Of a DNA stretch of 64,000 bases, positions 50,636 to 59,768 are shown one piece after another. The stretch is taken from positions 263,600 to 327,599 of the forward strand of contig CALWHF010000001.1 in the NCBI GenBank assembly GCA_944380305.1, read 5' to 3'. The notes below the pieces were generated by a model. The model searched no databases. It was not told the origin of the DNA and saw only the letters and a program-made list of their open reading frames with translations. This DNA comes from an uncultured Christensenellaceae bacterium (GTDB lineage Bacteria; Bacillota; Clostridia; Christensenellales; UBA3700). The number at the start of each line of letters is the position of its first letter. The stretch's first letter is position 1. The position numbers and the translations under genes are program-made.

Positions 50636-52066
50636 ATGGAAAAACAGACCATCGGACAATTCCTGTCCGCACTCAGAAGGAGCAACGGATACACCCAACA
50701 GGAAGTCGCCGAAAAACTGGGCGTATCAAATAAGACGGTCAGTTGCTGGGAGCGAGACGCGTATCTCCCCGACATATCGACAATACCCGCGATTGCGGAG
50801 CTGTACGGCGTGACCTGCGACGAGATACTGAGGGCGAAACGCGCGCCCGCAATACCCGAAAACGGCACGTCCGACGAAAGCGACAAAACGCGGCTCTATG
50901 CAGAAAAAGCCGAAAAGGAAGCCTCCGCGATATTCGACAATATGGTAGCCCGCTATGAAAACACGCAGAAGATAGCGGTGGCGTGCGCCGTTTTCGTCTG
51001 CGTCGTCGCACTTATCCTTGCCGCCGTGGTCGGAAACGTCACGGGAGTATCCGTATATGCGTTCGTAACAGCCGTGCCTATACTCGTAACGGATCTTTTC
51101 GTCCTTCTCGTGATAAACTACCGTCTCGACTTCTCTCTTTCGTCCGACGAAAGGACGATGCCCGCCAGAAAGCGTATGTACAGGCGCAAAAACATAATCG
51201 CGGGGCTTCTCATCGTGTGCGCGGCATATTTTATCCCGTTTGTCTTCGAAACGAATTACGACTTCAAAAAATATCTGTTCGGCATTGCGACGGCGGTCAC
51301 GGCTTTTATGTTGCTCGTGCTCGCGGAGCTTGTCAGACGACTTGTAAAACCGCAATATTATAAGCCCGTCCCTAAACGCACCGCGGCAACACGCATAGCG
51401 GTCTACTCGTGTCTGTTCGCGACGGTACTCGCCTCGCTGTTCGGATACGGGGTCTCCCTGAACGGCGAAAATTTCTACTATCCGCCCCTGAGCGAAACGG
51501 TATACCGTTGTGAAAACGCGCAGGATCTTATAAGCAGTTTGCAGACGAGGACTCTGCCCGAATGTTACGAAGAAATCTCCGCGTCGGTCGGCGGGCAATT
51601 CGAAAGGCGTACCTATACCGTTGACGCGAAGGACTTCAACATATACGACGTTATGCCTTTCCCCTCCTACTACGTCACCTCTTACGACGACGGCAGAACT
51701 TATTGCGTAGACATACTCTATCCTATATTCTCCGTTGAGCTTGCCGACCCCGCGGACGAAGCCGGATCCTCCGTCAGGACTGAGGTCACCGTGCTTAACG
51801 AAAATTATCAGACTTCCAACATCAAAGTAAACTCCGGCGGCTCGTACGAAATAGTCACCGAAAGACGTTTCGAATATCAGCGCTTCAGCTCGAAGATAAA
51901 CGATCAGACCGATTACAAAAAACTGACCTTCGGAGCAGTCGCGGCAGCGGTCGCGCTCGCGGTATTCGGCGCGTATTACGCGGCAAGCGCATACTACGTC
52001 AAAAAGCATGATAATAAACACGGGCGTGAAATTATTTCCAATAAAGAGAATGAAAACCGGGTTTGA
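50636..52066 (+). CDS. XRE-family regulator with membrane domain, paralogue 1
   Basis: The start was set at the ATG at 50636 after AAAGGAGGCGATAGC. The protein is 476 residues. Residues of about 5-62 form a Cro/C1 helix-turn-helix (NGYTQQEVAEKLGVSNKTVSCWER). A helical linker (about 88-112) leads to two pairs of membrane segments (about 115-160 and 190-240) and one near 265. A soluble, probably outside, domain of about 140 residues follows, then a last membrane segment near 435-455. The first 119 bases are identical to those of the next gene. The signal it senses is unknown. Confidence 0.87.
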   Translation: MEKQTIGQFLSALRRSNGYTQQEVAEKLGVSNKTVSCWERDAYLPDISTIPAIAELYGVTCDEILRAKRAPAIPENGTSDESDKTRLYAEKAEKEASAIFDNMVARYENTQKIAVACAVFVCVVALILAAVVGNVTGVSVYAFVTAVPILVTDLFVLLVINYRLDFSLSSDERTMPARKRMYRRKNIIAGLLIVCAAYFIPFVFETNYDFKKYLFGIATAVTAFMLLVLAELVRRLVKPQYYKPVPKRTAATRIAVYSCLFATVLASLFGYGVSLNGENFYYPPLSETVYRCENAQDLISSLQTRTLPECYEEISASVGGQFERRTYTVDAKDFNIYDVMPFPSYYVTSYDDGRTYCVDILYPIFSVELADPADEAGSSVRTEVTVLNENYQTSNIKVNSGGSYEIVTERRFEYQRFSSKINDQTDYKKLTFGAVAAAVALAVFGAYYAASAYYVKKHDNKHGREIISNKENENRV

Positions 52067-52101
52067 TCCGTACCGCTTTCGCTCATTGAATAAAACCGCA
52101 T

Positions 52102-52130
52102 AGGGGATGCAAAGCGCATCCCCTTTTTTA
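52102..52130 (+). terminator. Intrinsic terminator after paralogue 1
   Basis: AGGGGATGC and GCATCCCCT pair around a five-base loop and are followed by six T residues. The two paralogues are therefore separate transcription units. Confidence 0.92.
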
Positions 52131-52270
52131 TTTCGCGAGACCTTCTTCGGTTCACTTTTGCTCCGCTCTCGACGCTTTGCAATATATCTGCGATTATTGC
52201 CTCTTTCCGTGCCGCCGCTCGCCGAAAAAAAGAAATATGCCTCGAAATCGGATAAAATTCTAATGTTGTC

Positions 52271-52322
52271 AGACACTTTTACCGTTCTTGTTATTGAAAA
52301 AAGTGTCTTACGCTGTTAGACT
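52271..52322 (+). promoter_or_regulatory. Promoter and operator of the second XRE-membrane paralogue
   Basis: AGACACTTTT (52271-52280) and AAAAGTGTCT (52299-52308) form a perfect 10-bp inverted repeat with an 18-base spacer. It covers the -35 TTGAAA (52294-52299); after a 17-base spacer the -10 is TAGACT (52317-52322). The same layout, in less perfect form, precedes paralogue 1. Confidence 0.68.
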
Positions 52323-52347
52323 TGAATTGAAACAAGGAGGCGTTTTT

Positions 52348-53832
52348 ATGGAAAAACAGACCATCGGACAATTCCTGTCCGCACTCAGAAGGAGCAACGG
52401 ATACACCCAACAGGAAGTCGCCGAAAAACTGGGCGTATCAAATAAGACGGTCAGTTGCTGGGAGCGCGATTCTTCCTATCCCGACATTTCGGCCATCCCC
52501 GCGATTGCGGAGCTGTACGGCGTGACCTGCGACGAGATACTGCGCGCAAAGCGCAATCCCGTCCCTGCCGCGGGCGACGACGAGAATCCGACTACCAAAG
52601 CAAAGGATAACGCCGAAAAAGCCGCAAAAGAAGCGTCCGCGATATTCGACAATATGGTAGCCCGCTACGAAAACACGCAGAAGATAGCAGTGGCGACCTC
52701 GCTGTTCGTCACGTTGTTTGCCGTATTGGCGGGGATACTGACATACGCTACGACAAACTATATCGCATCGATGTTTTTCACAATTGTGCCCGTAGCGTGC
52801 ATCGCGCTGTTCGTACTGTCGATGATACAGTACCGCGTTGACTTCGCCGTACCCGACGACAGTCGTACGGAGGCTGTCAGAAAGCGTATGAAAAACCGCA
52901 AGAAAGCCGCGTCGATAGCGATATTTCTCGTGCTCTCGTACTTCTTGCCGTATTGCTGCAATTTCAGAAACGACTCTATCTATGTCGCGTACGGGCTGAT
53001 TATCGCGGGATTCGCAATACTGCTGCTCATCGCGGTAAATCCCGTCGTCAGACTCGCCCGCGCGTCATACGACAATGCGGGACGCGAAGTCGTTAAGAAA
53101 GAAGCCGTTGCCCGCATAGCGGGTCTGTGCATCGCGGTCATAGCCCTCGTCTCTTTCACCGTCGCGATAAAACAAATTCCTCTCAAAGAACCTTACGGCG
53201 GAAGCGGCAGATTGTCCGTGGACACCATAGACGAACTCGAAACCGTGCTGACTCACAGATCGTTGCCCGAAACTTATGAACTCAATAAAAGCGTATTCCC
53301 TTCCGTAACCGATCAGTATGCCAAATATTCTTATACCGTTGCCCGCAAGGATTTCGACGAAGAAGATCTCAAAAACTATATCGCATACAACGTGTCGGGA
53401 GGACTGCTCGACGAATATTATTCGGTAGAAGTGATCTATCCCGTATGGCACGTCGAGTACGACGAGGAAAATCCTTTGACCGGAGAATCCGAAACGAAAT
53501 ACCGGACGATAACGGTATACAACGCAAGGTATCAGATCGCGTTCCTGCAAAAAACCGACTCTTACCAGCTCAATTATTACGACTATAACTCTTTCGTCGT
53601 ATCGCGCAATTACCGAAATGAAACGTATTCGCTCAAATTCGCCGCCGCGCTCGAAGCGATCCTTCTTCTCTCGTTCATCGTCTCGTCTTACGTCATAGTA
53701 AAGACGGAAACGCGCCTGAAAGACAAGAATAAGTCCGCCGACGATGCCGCAGAGATCGGCTCTTCCTACACAGATAAAACCTCGGCTCAAAGCGATCAGA
53801 CGACTAGCGGAGATCACGGGGAACAGGGGTGA
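52348..53832 (+). CDS. XRE-family regulator with membrane domain, paralogue 2
   Basis: The start was set at the ATG at 52348 after CAAGGAGGCG. The protein is 494 residues. Its helix-turn-helix (5-62) is nearly the same as in paralogue 1, and bases 52348-52466 are identical to 50636-50754. A second stretch of near identity covers the linker (EASAIFDNMVARYENTQKIAVA). The membrane and outer domains keep the same order but are strongly diverged, and the tail is Ser/Asp/Thr-rich. So DNA target sites should be shared while the sensed signals differ. Gene conversion or a recent partial duplication would explain the pattern. Confidence 0.87.
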   Translation: MEKQTIGQFLSALRRSNGYTQQEVAEKLGVSNKTVSCWERDSSYPDISAIPAIAELYGVTCDEILRAKRNPVPAAGDDENPTTKAKDNAEKAAKEASAIFDNMVARYENTQKIAVATSLFVTLFAVLAGILTYATTNYIASMFFTIVPVACIALFVLSMIQYRVDFAVPDDSRTEAVRKRMKNRKKAASIAIFLVLSYFLPYCCNFRNDSIYVAYGLIIAGFAILLLIAVNPVVRLARASYDNAGREVVKKEAVARIAGLCIAVIALVSFTVAIKQIPLKEPYGGSGRLSVDTIDELETVLTHRSLPETYELNKSVFPSVTDQYAKYSYTVARKDFDEEDLKNYIAYNVSGGLLDEYYSVEVIYPVWHVEYDEENPLTGESETKYRTITVYNARYQIAFLQKTDSYQLNYYDYNSFVVSRNYRNETYSLKFAAALEAILLLSFIVSSYVIVKTETRLKDKNKSADDAAEIGSSYTDKTSAQSDQTTSGDHGEQG

Positions 53833-53878
53833 AAACCCGATACTTGTCGAATATTTCCATGTTTCACATACTACTCAA

Positions 53879-53913
53879 AAAAATACGGAGCGCGAAATGC
53901 GCCCCGTATTTTT
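53879..53913. terminator. Bidirectional terminator
   Basis: AAATACGG and CCGTATTT, with GCGC/GCGC inside, form a long stem flanked by A and T runs. It separates the convergent paralogue 2 and the reductase gene. Confidence 0.9.
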
Positions 53914-53927
53914 CGTTTGATTCCGTC

Positions 53928-55082
53928 TTATTCAAGTCCCGCGGGAACTATGATCTCCATATCCGAATCGGGATAGGAGCAGCACGGATGGATATACCCG
54001 AACTTGAGGTCCGCAAGTCTTCTCTTATCCGCGCCCGCTATGCTGAACTTGCCCGAAACGAGCTTGCTGTGGCAGAAACCGCAACCGCCCGCGCGGCACT
54101 TGCTGGGCACTCTGAGCCCCGCTCTCTCCATCGCGACGAGCACTGTCTCCCTGTTGTCCGCCTTGACGGTATACACGTCGTCTCTGATGTGCACGGTCAG
54201 GTCGTAGACCGCTTTCTTCACGTCGCGCACGCCTACGCAGTTCGCCTCTTTCTTGACTCTCCTGCCGCCGATTCCCATAGCCGCGAGCTCTTTGTCGAGG
54301 AACGCGTACATAGCCTGCGGTCCGCACGCCATCACGGTAAAGTCCTCGGGCGCGTACTTCGCTATGAGTTCCTTGGTGATAAAGCCGTTTTCGTATTTCT
54401 TGTTCTTCTCGTCGCTGAGTACATACACGACCTTGAAATTGTCGGATACGAGCGCGTCGAGCTCTTTCTTGAACGCGATGTCTTTCTCGGTCTTCGCGCC
54501 GTAAAGAAGTATGAGCCTGAAGTCCTCGCTGCCCTCCGCGATCGCCTGCGCCATCGAATAGAACGGCGTAATGCCGCTGCCGCCCGCGATACCGACGACT
54601 ACCTCTGCATCCTTGATGCCCTCGTAGTGGAAAAATCCCGACGGATCGCCTATTATCATTTCGTCGCCGACTTTCGCGTTGTCGAAAAGCCAATTGCTGA
54701 AGAATCCCGCTTTCTTTACCGTTACGGAGAGTTTGCCCTCTCTCAGAGACGTCAGCGGCGAAGAAGAGATCGCATACGGTCTGTTGACCGTTGATCCGTC
54801 GACGTCTGCCGTCAGCTCAACGTACTGTCCCGCGCGGAAGAACATCTTTTTCGAAAGCTCGAAAGTATACGTCTTGGTATCCGCGGTCACGAGAGTTATC
54901 TCAGCGAGTCTCGCCTTCTGGTTGCCGGGATGAAGTATCTTTGCCGTCTCGTTGACCTTGTACGTCTTGGGAAGAGGCGCGCTGCTTGCCGCATCGAACG
55001 CCGCACGACGGTTGGGGACGAGCTTTTTGAAACGGAGCAGGTCCATGAATCCGAATATCTGTTTTTTGAATTTGAATGCCAT
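53928..55082 (-). CDS. FAD/NAD(P)-binding reductase with C-terminal [2Fe-2S] ferredoxin domain
   Basis: The 384-residue protein has a basic N-terminal stretch, then the ferredoxin-NADP reductase fold: RPYAISSSP for FAD, GIAGGSGITPFYSM and MACGPQAMYAFL for NAD(P). The C-terminal 90 residues are a plant-type ferredoxin with CRAGGCGFC and a last cysteine in HPCC. It should pass electrons from NAD(P)H to an acceptor. It starts 3 bases after the upstream flavoprotein gene ends, so they are a pair and the flavoprotein is its likely partner. Confidence 0.9.
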   Translation of the reverse strand: MAFKFKKQIFGFMDLLRFKKLVPNRRAAFDAASSAPLPKTYKVNETAKILHPGNQKARLAEITLVTADTKTYTFELSKKMFFRAGQYVELTADVDGSTVNRPYAISSSPLTSLREGKLSVTVKKAGFFSNWLFDNAKVGDEMIIGDPSGFFHYEGIKDAEVVVGIAGGSGITPFYSMAQAIAEGSEDFRLILLYGAKTEKDIAFKKELDALVSDNFKVVYVLSDEKNKKYENGFITKELIAKYAPEDFTVMACGPQAMYAFLDKELAAMGIGGRRVKKEANCVGVRDVKKAVYDLTVHIRDDVYTVKADNRETVLVAMERAGLRVPSKCRAGGCGFCHSKLVSGKFSIAGADKRRLADLKFGYIHPCCSYPDSDMEIIVPAGLE

Positions 55083-55085
55083 AGT

Positions 55086-56609
55086 TCAGCCCTCCCTCTT
55101 TATATCGCCTACGGTCTGTCTGCCCGTAATGTCGCCCGAGAAGTACGCGCTCGAATAGCCCGACAGTCTCATCGAGAAACCGCCCGCAAAACGCAATCCT
55201 CTGGTCTTGTGATCTTCTGCCATCATAAGAAGTCTCGGCATGAGTCCGTCCCAGTACTGCGACTCGTAGCCGTAGATACCGCCCTCGGGGTGTCCGCAAT
55301 AACGCGCATAGGTCATCGGCGTTGCGACCGAGATCTCCTCTATGCTGTCTCTTATCTTGCAGCCCGTGTCCTGCTCGAAACGCTCTATCATCTTGTTCGC
55401 AACGTAATCCTTTACCTTGAAGTAGTCTTCGGGTTTTACGTTCGCCCAGTCGTCGGACATATACAGCGTCGTGAAATACATCATGCTCGTGCCTGCGGGC
55501 GAGCACTCGGGATACGCCCTGTTGAGGCAGACCGTAGCCTGCACCGAGTTGCTCTCAATCGTCTTCATCAGATCGTATTGTTTTACGGTGTCCATCGTGT
55601 CGTACAGGAAGTAGTTGTGGTTGGTTATGCCCAGCTCGTCAGCCGACTTGTTGAGCCCGAGGAACATAGTGAAACCTCTGCCCGCGAATTTGCGTGCGTT
55701 GGTCTCTTTGACTATGCGCTCGTCCACCTTGTCCATCATTCTGCCGTACACGATATGCGGCGAGCAGTTGGCTATGACGTGACGGGTCTGTATCTCGTCG
55801 CCGTTTTTGAGGACTACGCCTTCGACTCCGCCGTCCGCGCCCGTCCTTATCTTCACCGCCTCGGTATTGAACCAGACGTCTCCGCCCAGTTCTCTGATCC
55901 TCTCTACCATAGCGAGTGATATTTCGTGCGAACGCGACTTGGGCATCGCGGCTCCCTTCGTGATGTATCTTATCACCATCGACGAATAGTGCAGGAAGCT
56001 CAGATCGTCGCAATGCGCGCCGAGATAACACCAGTACGCATTGAGAATATCCTTTGCTCTCTTGGGCATTTTCAGCGCGTCGAGCACTTCGTTGACCGAA
56101 TAGGATCCGCACCTGACGAAGTTCGCGTACTCGGACAACATGACCTTCTGATCGGTCTGTCCGTTGACCGAATTGCTGTACGCCTGCGCCGCCCTTATCT
56201 CTTCGGCAAGTTCGAAGAACTTTTCCATCGACTTGCGTGAGCCGGGAACGTAGCTCTCCATCTTGTCGATGAAAGCCTGTTTTCCGAAAGGCAGAGTCGC
56301 GTCTATCTTCTCTTCGCGCGATATTACTCTGTATGCCTCGGGGATCTGAAGCCATTCGATCTTGTCGGTCACTCCGAGCTGATCGAACAGCACTCTGACG
56401 TCGCCCGCGTTGTCGGGCGTACCGAAATCGTTGAGTTCGTGAAGCGATGCCTCGAACTCGAACCTGCCGCGCCTGAAACTCGTGGCAAAGCCGCCGGGGA
56501 TATTGTGCTTTTCCACAAGAAGGGTCTTTGCCCCGCCCTGCAAAAGCCTTATCGCCGCGACCAGTCCGCCGTTGCCTGCGCCGATTACCACTGCGTCGTA
56601 CTTTTTCAT
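55086..56609 (-). CDS. FAD-dependent oxidoreductase (phytoene desaturase/CrtI-like)
   Basis: The 507-residue protein has the N-terminal FAD motif VVIGAGNGGLVAAIRL followed by LLVEKHNIPGGFATSF, which is the extended pattern of the phytoene desaturase/carotenoid isomerase superfamily. The C-terminal FAD contact GLRFAGGFSMRLSGYSSAY is also present. The gene follows TetR and precedes the reductase. In anaerobes such proteins are probably not carotenoid enzymes; no phytoene synthase is seen. The natural substrate is unknown, but a hydrophobic double-bond compound is plausible from the family. Confidence 0.85.
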   Translation of the reverse strand: MKKYDAVVIGAGNGGLVAAIRLLQGGAKTLLVEKHNIPGGFATSFRRGRFEFEASLHELNDFGTPDNAGDVRVLFDQLGVTDKIEWLQIPEAYRVISREEKIDATLPFGKQAFIDKMESYVPGSRKSMEKFFELAEEIRAAQAYSNSVNGQTDQKVMLSEYANFVRCGSYSVNEVLDALKMPKRAKDILNAYWCYLGAHCDDLSFLHYSSMVIRYITKGAAMPKSRSHEISLAMVERIRELGGDVWFNTEAVKIRTGADGGVEGVVLKNGDEIQTRHVIANCSPHIVYGRMMDKVDERIVKETNARKFAGRGFTMFLGLNKSADELGITNHNYFLYDTMDTVKQYDLMKTIESNSVQATVCLNRAYPECSPAGTSMMYFTTLYMSDDWANVKPEDYFKVKDYVANKMIERFEQDTGCKIRDSIEEISVATPMTYARYCGHPEGGIYGYESQYWDGLMPRLLMMAEDHKTRGLRFAGGFSMRLSGYSSAYFSGDITGRQTVGDIKREG

Positions 56610-56665
56610 TTATGCCTCCTTGATACTTTTTTTGATTGTGCCGCATATATCAGTATTTGTTTTTT

Positions 56666-57223
56666 TTATTGTTTTTTTCCTTGTATCGCGCTCAGGACTC
56701 CGAGATAGACGTCTGTCAGCATCTCTTCCACTTCTTCGTCGGAAAAGCGCGCCGTACCCGTCGCCTCCATCGTCGCTATGCCGTGAGAAAACAGCCACAG
56801 CTCTCTGAAAACGTGTCTCGCGTCGTCAGATGAGATCCCTTTTTCTTTCACTATTACGTCAACGGCGAAAGGAGTGTTTTCGTCCGAGAGCAGATCGGGT
56901 ATCGCCGTACCGCTCATATACAGCATCTTGAAAAGATTTGTCTCTTCTCTCGCGAAAGCGATGTAGTTGAGCCCCACCGTCTTGAACGGGTTGACCCCTT
57001 CTCTCTTTTCTCTGAGTCTCTTAGCGAAAGTCTCCTTTGCACGCGTCTTTACCTCGTCAGCGACTTCCGCCATGCCCGAAAAATACCAGAATATCGGCTG
57101 CGTGGAACAGCCTGCTTCTTTAGCAAGCGTCTTTGCTGTCAGCGCGTGCTCGCCTTTTTCTCTTACCAGCCTGAAAGCTGCGTTTGCGAGTTCTTCTCGT
57201 GTAACCTTCGGTCTCGGCGGCAT
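56666..57223 (-). CDS. TetR/AcrR-family regulator
   Basis: The 185-residue protein starts after GAGAGGTGAAAA. The TetR DNA-binding region is at about 7-55 (TREELANAAFRLVREKGEHALTAKTLAKEAGCST, read in pieces). The C-terminal ligand domain is helical. The gene lies 57 bases before the flavoprotein gene on the same strand and is probably in the same transcript, so it should control the redox pair and itself. Confidence 0.92.
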   Translation of the reverse strand: MPPRPKVTREELANAAFRLVREKGEHALTAKTLAKEAGCSTQPIFWYFSGMAEVADEVKTRAKETFAKRLREKREGVNPFKTVGLNYIAFAREETNLFKMLYMSGTAIPDLLSDENTPFAVDVIVKEKGISSDDARHVFRELWLFSHGIATMEATGTARFSDEEVEEMLTDVYLGVLSAIQGKKQ

Positions 57224-57244
57224 TTTTCACCTCTCTACGATTAT

Positions 57245-57273
57245 ATAATACCCGTTATGTATCGCATTGTCAA
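57245..57273 (-). promoter_or_regulatory. Promoter of the TetR-redox unit
   Basis: On the minus strand a perfect TTGACA (57273-57268), a 17-base spacer and TATTAT (57250-57245) lie about 20 bases before the TetR start. Confidence 0.78.
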
Positions 57274-57280
57274 TATGACG

Positions 57281-57294
57281 GTTAAAATTTTAAC
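57281..57294. promoter_or_regulatory. Perfect 14-base palindrome upstream of TetR
   Basis: GTTAAAATTTTAAC lies 8 bases upstream of the TetR -35 box in the divergent region shared with the AraC gene. It could be an operator, but AT-rich palindromes of this size also arise by chance. Confidence 0.35.
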
Positions 57295-57450
57295 GAATTT
57301 GGTGCGAATTTAATGCGCCTTTAATGATTTTTATGCTATACTGGTCGTGCGACAAAGCGAAATATCGCTGAAACCGCCGTTTCGGTACGATCCTGCCCCG
57401 CACGACAGTGGTCTCCCGACTCGACGGTTTGTGTCATGCACGGTGGTTTT

Positions 57451-58275
57451 ATGAGTTTATCCAACGAAAAGATTATCTACAACGCAGATAAGACCGTCAA
57501 CGACGTCTGTTATGTGAAAGCGGCGGGATTCGTATCTCCCGACCCTTCGTGGACCGCGCTCAGAGAAGATTCGCAGGACGTGCTCATATTTTATATTTCA
57601 GACGGAAAAGCCCGTCTAAATGCCGCAGGAGGCGAATATCCTCTTTATCGCGGAGACTGCGTTGTCTTCCCTCCCCGCAAATACAGCAAAATGCAAAGCG
57701 ATGCAAAAAATCCGCCCTCGGTTTCCTGGATACGTTGCGGAGGCGAGCTCGTGGACGCTTTCGTAAAATGCTATTTCCCCAACATGCGCGCGATAGTAGG
57801 CACTTGCGACGTCGGGCACAGTATCACGCAGATAGCAGATCTGATTTCCCGCACCTCGAAAGAGATCCCCGATACCGTAACGCTCATCCTGCATAAACTT
57901 CTGCTATCGGTCAAAAACTCTCTGAACACCCCGACATCTGTCAAAGGCAAAAACGGATTGACCGGTAACAAATACGAAGAATACATCGTCTCCCATATGT
58001 GCGACAAACTGGATGTACGAGAATTTGCCGAGCATTTCGGAATGTCTATACCCACTTTGACAAATATCCTGAAGAGAAAATTCGGCAAAACGCCGTATCA
58101 ATACTATCTCTCTGTCAAGATCGGACTGGCAAAACATATGCTCGTTTCCTCGCAGACTTCTGTCGAAGACATTGCCGCAAGACTTTGTTTCACCGACCGC
58201 ACCCATTTTTCAAAGTTATTCAAAAGAGAAACGGGGTTGTCTCCCGCTCAATTCAGAAACTCGAAAAAAGACTGA
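57451..58275 (+). CDS. AraC-family transcriptional regulator
   Basis: Two starts are possible: ATG at 57436, or ATG at 57451 with GGTGG 4-8 bases upstream, which is preferred. The protein is 274 residues. The N-terminal 150 residues resemble the AraC cupin sensor (VLIFYISDGKARLN, YPLYRGDCVVFPPRK). Residues of about 185-270 hold two helix-turn-helix motifs (DVREFAEHFGMSIPTLTNILK and VEDIAARLCFTDRTHFSKLFK, in pieces), ending in the typical GLSPAQFR. It is divergent from TetR and convergent with the phosphatase gene; its target is unclear. Confidence 0.9.
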   Translation: MSLSNEKIIYNADKTVNDVCYVKAAGFVSPDPSWTALREDSQDVLIFYISDGKARLNAAGGEYPLYRGDCVVFPPRKYSKMQSDAKNPPSVSWIRCGGELVDAFVKCYFPNMRAIVGTCDVGHSITQIADLISRTSKEIPDTVTLILHKLLLSVKNSLNTPTSVKGKNGLTGNKYEEYIVSHMCDKLDVREFAEHFGMSIPTLTNILKRKFGKTPYQYYLSVKIGLAKHMLVSSQTSVEDIAARLCFTDRTHFSKLFKRETGLSPAQFRNSKKD

Positions 58276-58353
58276 TCGGGAAACCGTTGCCAATGATCAT
58301 CTCTACCGTGATTTTCAAAAACGTTTTCATTCCGTTCTCCTTTCCTTGACATC

Positions 58354-58396
58354 ATATAAAAAAAGAGCACAACGGTCAACCCGACCGTGTGCTCTT
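58354..58396 (-). terminator. Intrinsic terminator of the alkaline phosphatase gene
   Basis: AAGAGCAC and GTGCTCTT pair, with ACGGTC/GACCGT continuing inside after one bulged base. On the minus strand a run of seven T residues follows. It may also stop the AraC transcript, though with a weaker T-run. Confidence 0.88.
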
Positions 58397-58427
58397 GAAT
58401 TAATTTTACATTATATAATGCTTATCG

Positions 58428-59543
58428 TTATTTTGCCGAAATAATTGCTTGACAGAGCTTTGCGATCTGAGTATTATCCGTGATTTGATCAAAATCGAAA
58501 TCGATTTCTCCGAAAACGTAGAAAGGCACGTTTGCGGACGAGTGACTTCCCTTTGTAAACATATCGTCAGATAGCTGCTCGGCACGTTCTCCGTTGTATT
58601 GCAATCCTCCCGTCTCGTGGTCCGCCGTCACGATCACGATCGTGTTGCCGATCCTCTCGGCATATTCGACCACAGCCTTTATCGCCTCGTCGTATGCCTT
58701 GACGTGCTCGAGCGCGCCGTCAATATCGTTGTCGTGGCTACGCTTATCTATATGGCTCTCCTCGATCATAAGGAAGAACCCGTCCTCGTCCTCGCTCAGA
58801 ATATCCAGAGCAGCGACCGCTAGCGACGCGAGAGTCGGGGTTTCGTCAGTGCCCTGCGAGGTCGCTATCTCGTCGAATGCCGCGAACACCTTGCCTTGCG
58901 CGCTCTCAATTTCCGAAAGCGCATCGGCATAGACGTATTTCTGCTCTATCCGAGCCTTCAGCGAATCGTACCTTTCGGCATTACTTCCGAAAAACAAGTC
59001 TATACCGCTCGCAAGCTGGTCAGACAAAATATCGTCGAGATTGTTTCTGGACGAAGTGTGCGCCGAAAAACCCGCGGGCGTTGCACCGTCCACACCTTCT
59101 GTCGCGATTATCCCCGCAGCCATTCCGAGAGACAATGCCGTCTCGGTAGTGGATCGCAGATCTTTGCCGCGGTACTGCCCTATCTGACCGTTATCCGTCT
59201 TGCATCCCGTTGCGAGCGCGGTCGCAGCCGCCGCACTGTCGGTAGGACCGAAAGCGTTGCGCGAAAAAGTTGTAATATCCCCCGCATAATCGGCTTCGGT
59301 CGCGAAGAAAAGATCACCGTATTTCGCCGTCGCCGCCGCAACGTGAGAAAATCCCATGCCGTCGCCTATCATCAGGATCACGTTGAGTTTTTCGCCGTCG
59401 TACGAGACCGTATATTTTTCGGCTTCGGATACCTTTACGCTCTGCGCTATCGCAAGTCCGCTGAGCACGACCGCCGTAGCGAATATCAGCACTGCAAGTA
59501 CCGCTACCGATATTTTGATTGCCTTCTTTGTGTTAGTCGTCAT
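58428..59543 (-). CDS. Alkaline phosphatase
   Basis: The start was set at the ATG at 59543 after GAGGTGAAATT. The protein is 371 residues with an N-terminal signal anchor (about 7-33). Motifs are complete: LMIGDGMGFSH for the first metal Asp, PTDSAAAATALATG with the Ser nucleophile, EESHIDKRSHDND with further metal ligands, and TADHETGGL with the last His. It should release phosphate from organic esters outside the membrane. At 371 residues it is at the short end of the family, with fewer insertions than the E. coli enzyme. It is a single gene. Confidence 0.93.
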   Translation of the reverse strand: MTTNTKKAIKISVAVLAVLIFATAVVLSGLAIAQSVKVSEAEKYTVSYDGEKLNVILMIGDGMGFSHVAAATAKYGDLFFATEADYAGDITTFSRNAFGPTDSAAAATALATGCKTDNGQIGQYRGKDLRSTTETALSLGMAAGIIATEGVDGATPAGFSAHTSSRNNLDDILSDQLASGIDLFFGSNAERYDSLKARIEQKYVYADALSEIESAQGKVFAAFDEIATSQGTDETPTLASLAVAALDILSEDEDGFFLMIEESHIDKRSHDNDIDGALEHVKAYDEAIKAVVEYAERIGNTIVIVTADHETGGLQYNGERAEQLSDDMFTKGSHSSANVPFYVFGEIDFDFDQITDNTQIAKLCQAIISAK

Positions 59544-59705
59544 AATTTCACCTCGTTCTGAATTATAACATACCGACCGCTCCCCTTTCAATACCGACGG
59601 CGGTTTTATTTGAAAAACCCATGCAAGCATCATTCGTCAAGCCGTTCTAAATCGGTCGCAAGTGCCGCCGAACGGTATCGGGAACAGTATTTCAATATCC
59701 GTTTT

Positions 59706-59724
59706 ATCTACACGGGTACGAAAA
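59706..59724 (+). repeat. 19-base dispersed repeat, copy 2
   Basis: These bases are identical to 26514-26532. Here the copy overlaps the first arm of the terminator of the cysS gene by a few A residues. Confidence 0.45.
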
Positions 59725-59750
59725 AAGCCGCGCGTTGCCGCACGGCTTTT
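59721..59750 (-). terminator. Intrinsic terminator of the cysE-cysS operon
   Basis: AAAAGCCG and CGGCTTTT pair, with GCG/CGC continuing inside. A T-run follows on the minus strand. It lies 19 bases after the cysS stop codon. Confidence 0.85.
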
Positions 59751-59768
59751 CTTTTCGTTACCTTATAT

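Noticed and set aside
50726..52276. Open frame of 516 codons on the minus strand
   Set aside because: It mirrors the XRE-membrane paralogue 1, which has a promoter, ribosome site and known domains. Arg/Tyr/Val-rich frames opposite real genes are common in this DNA.
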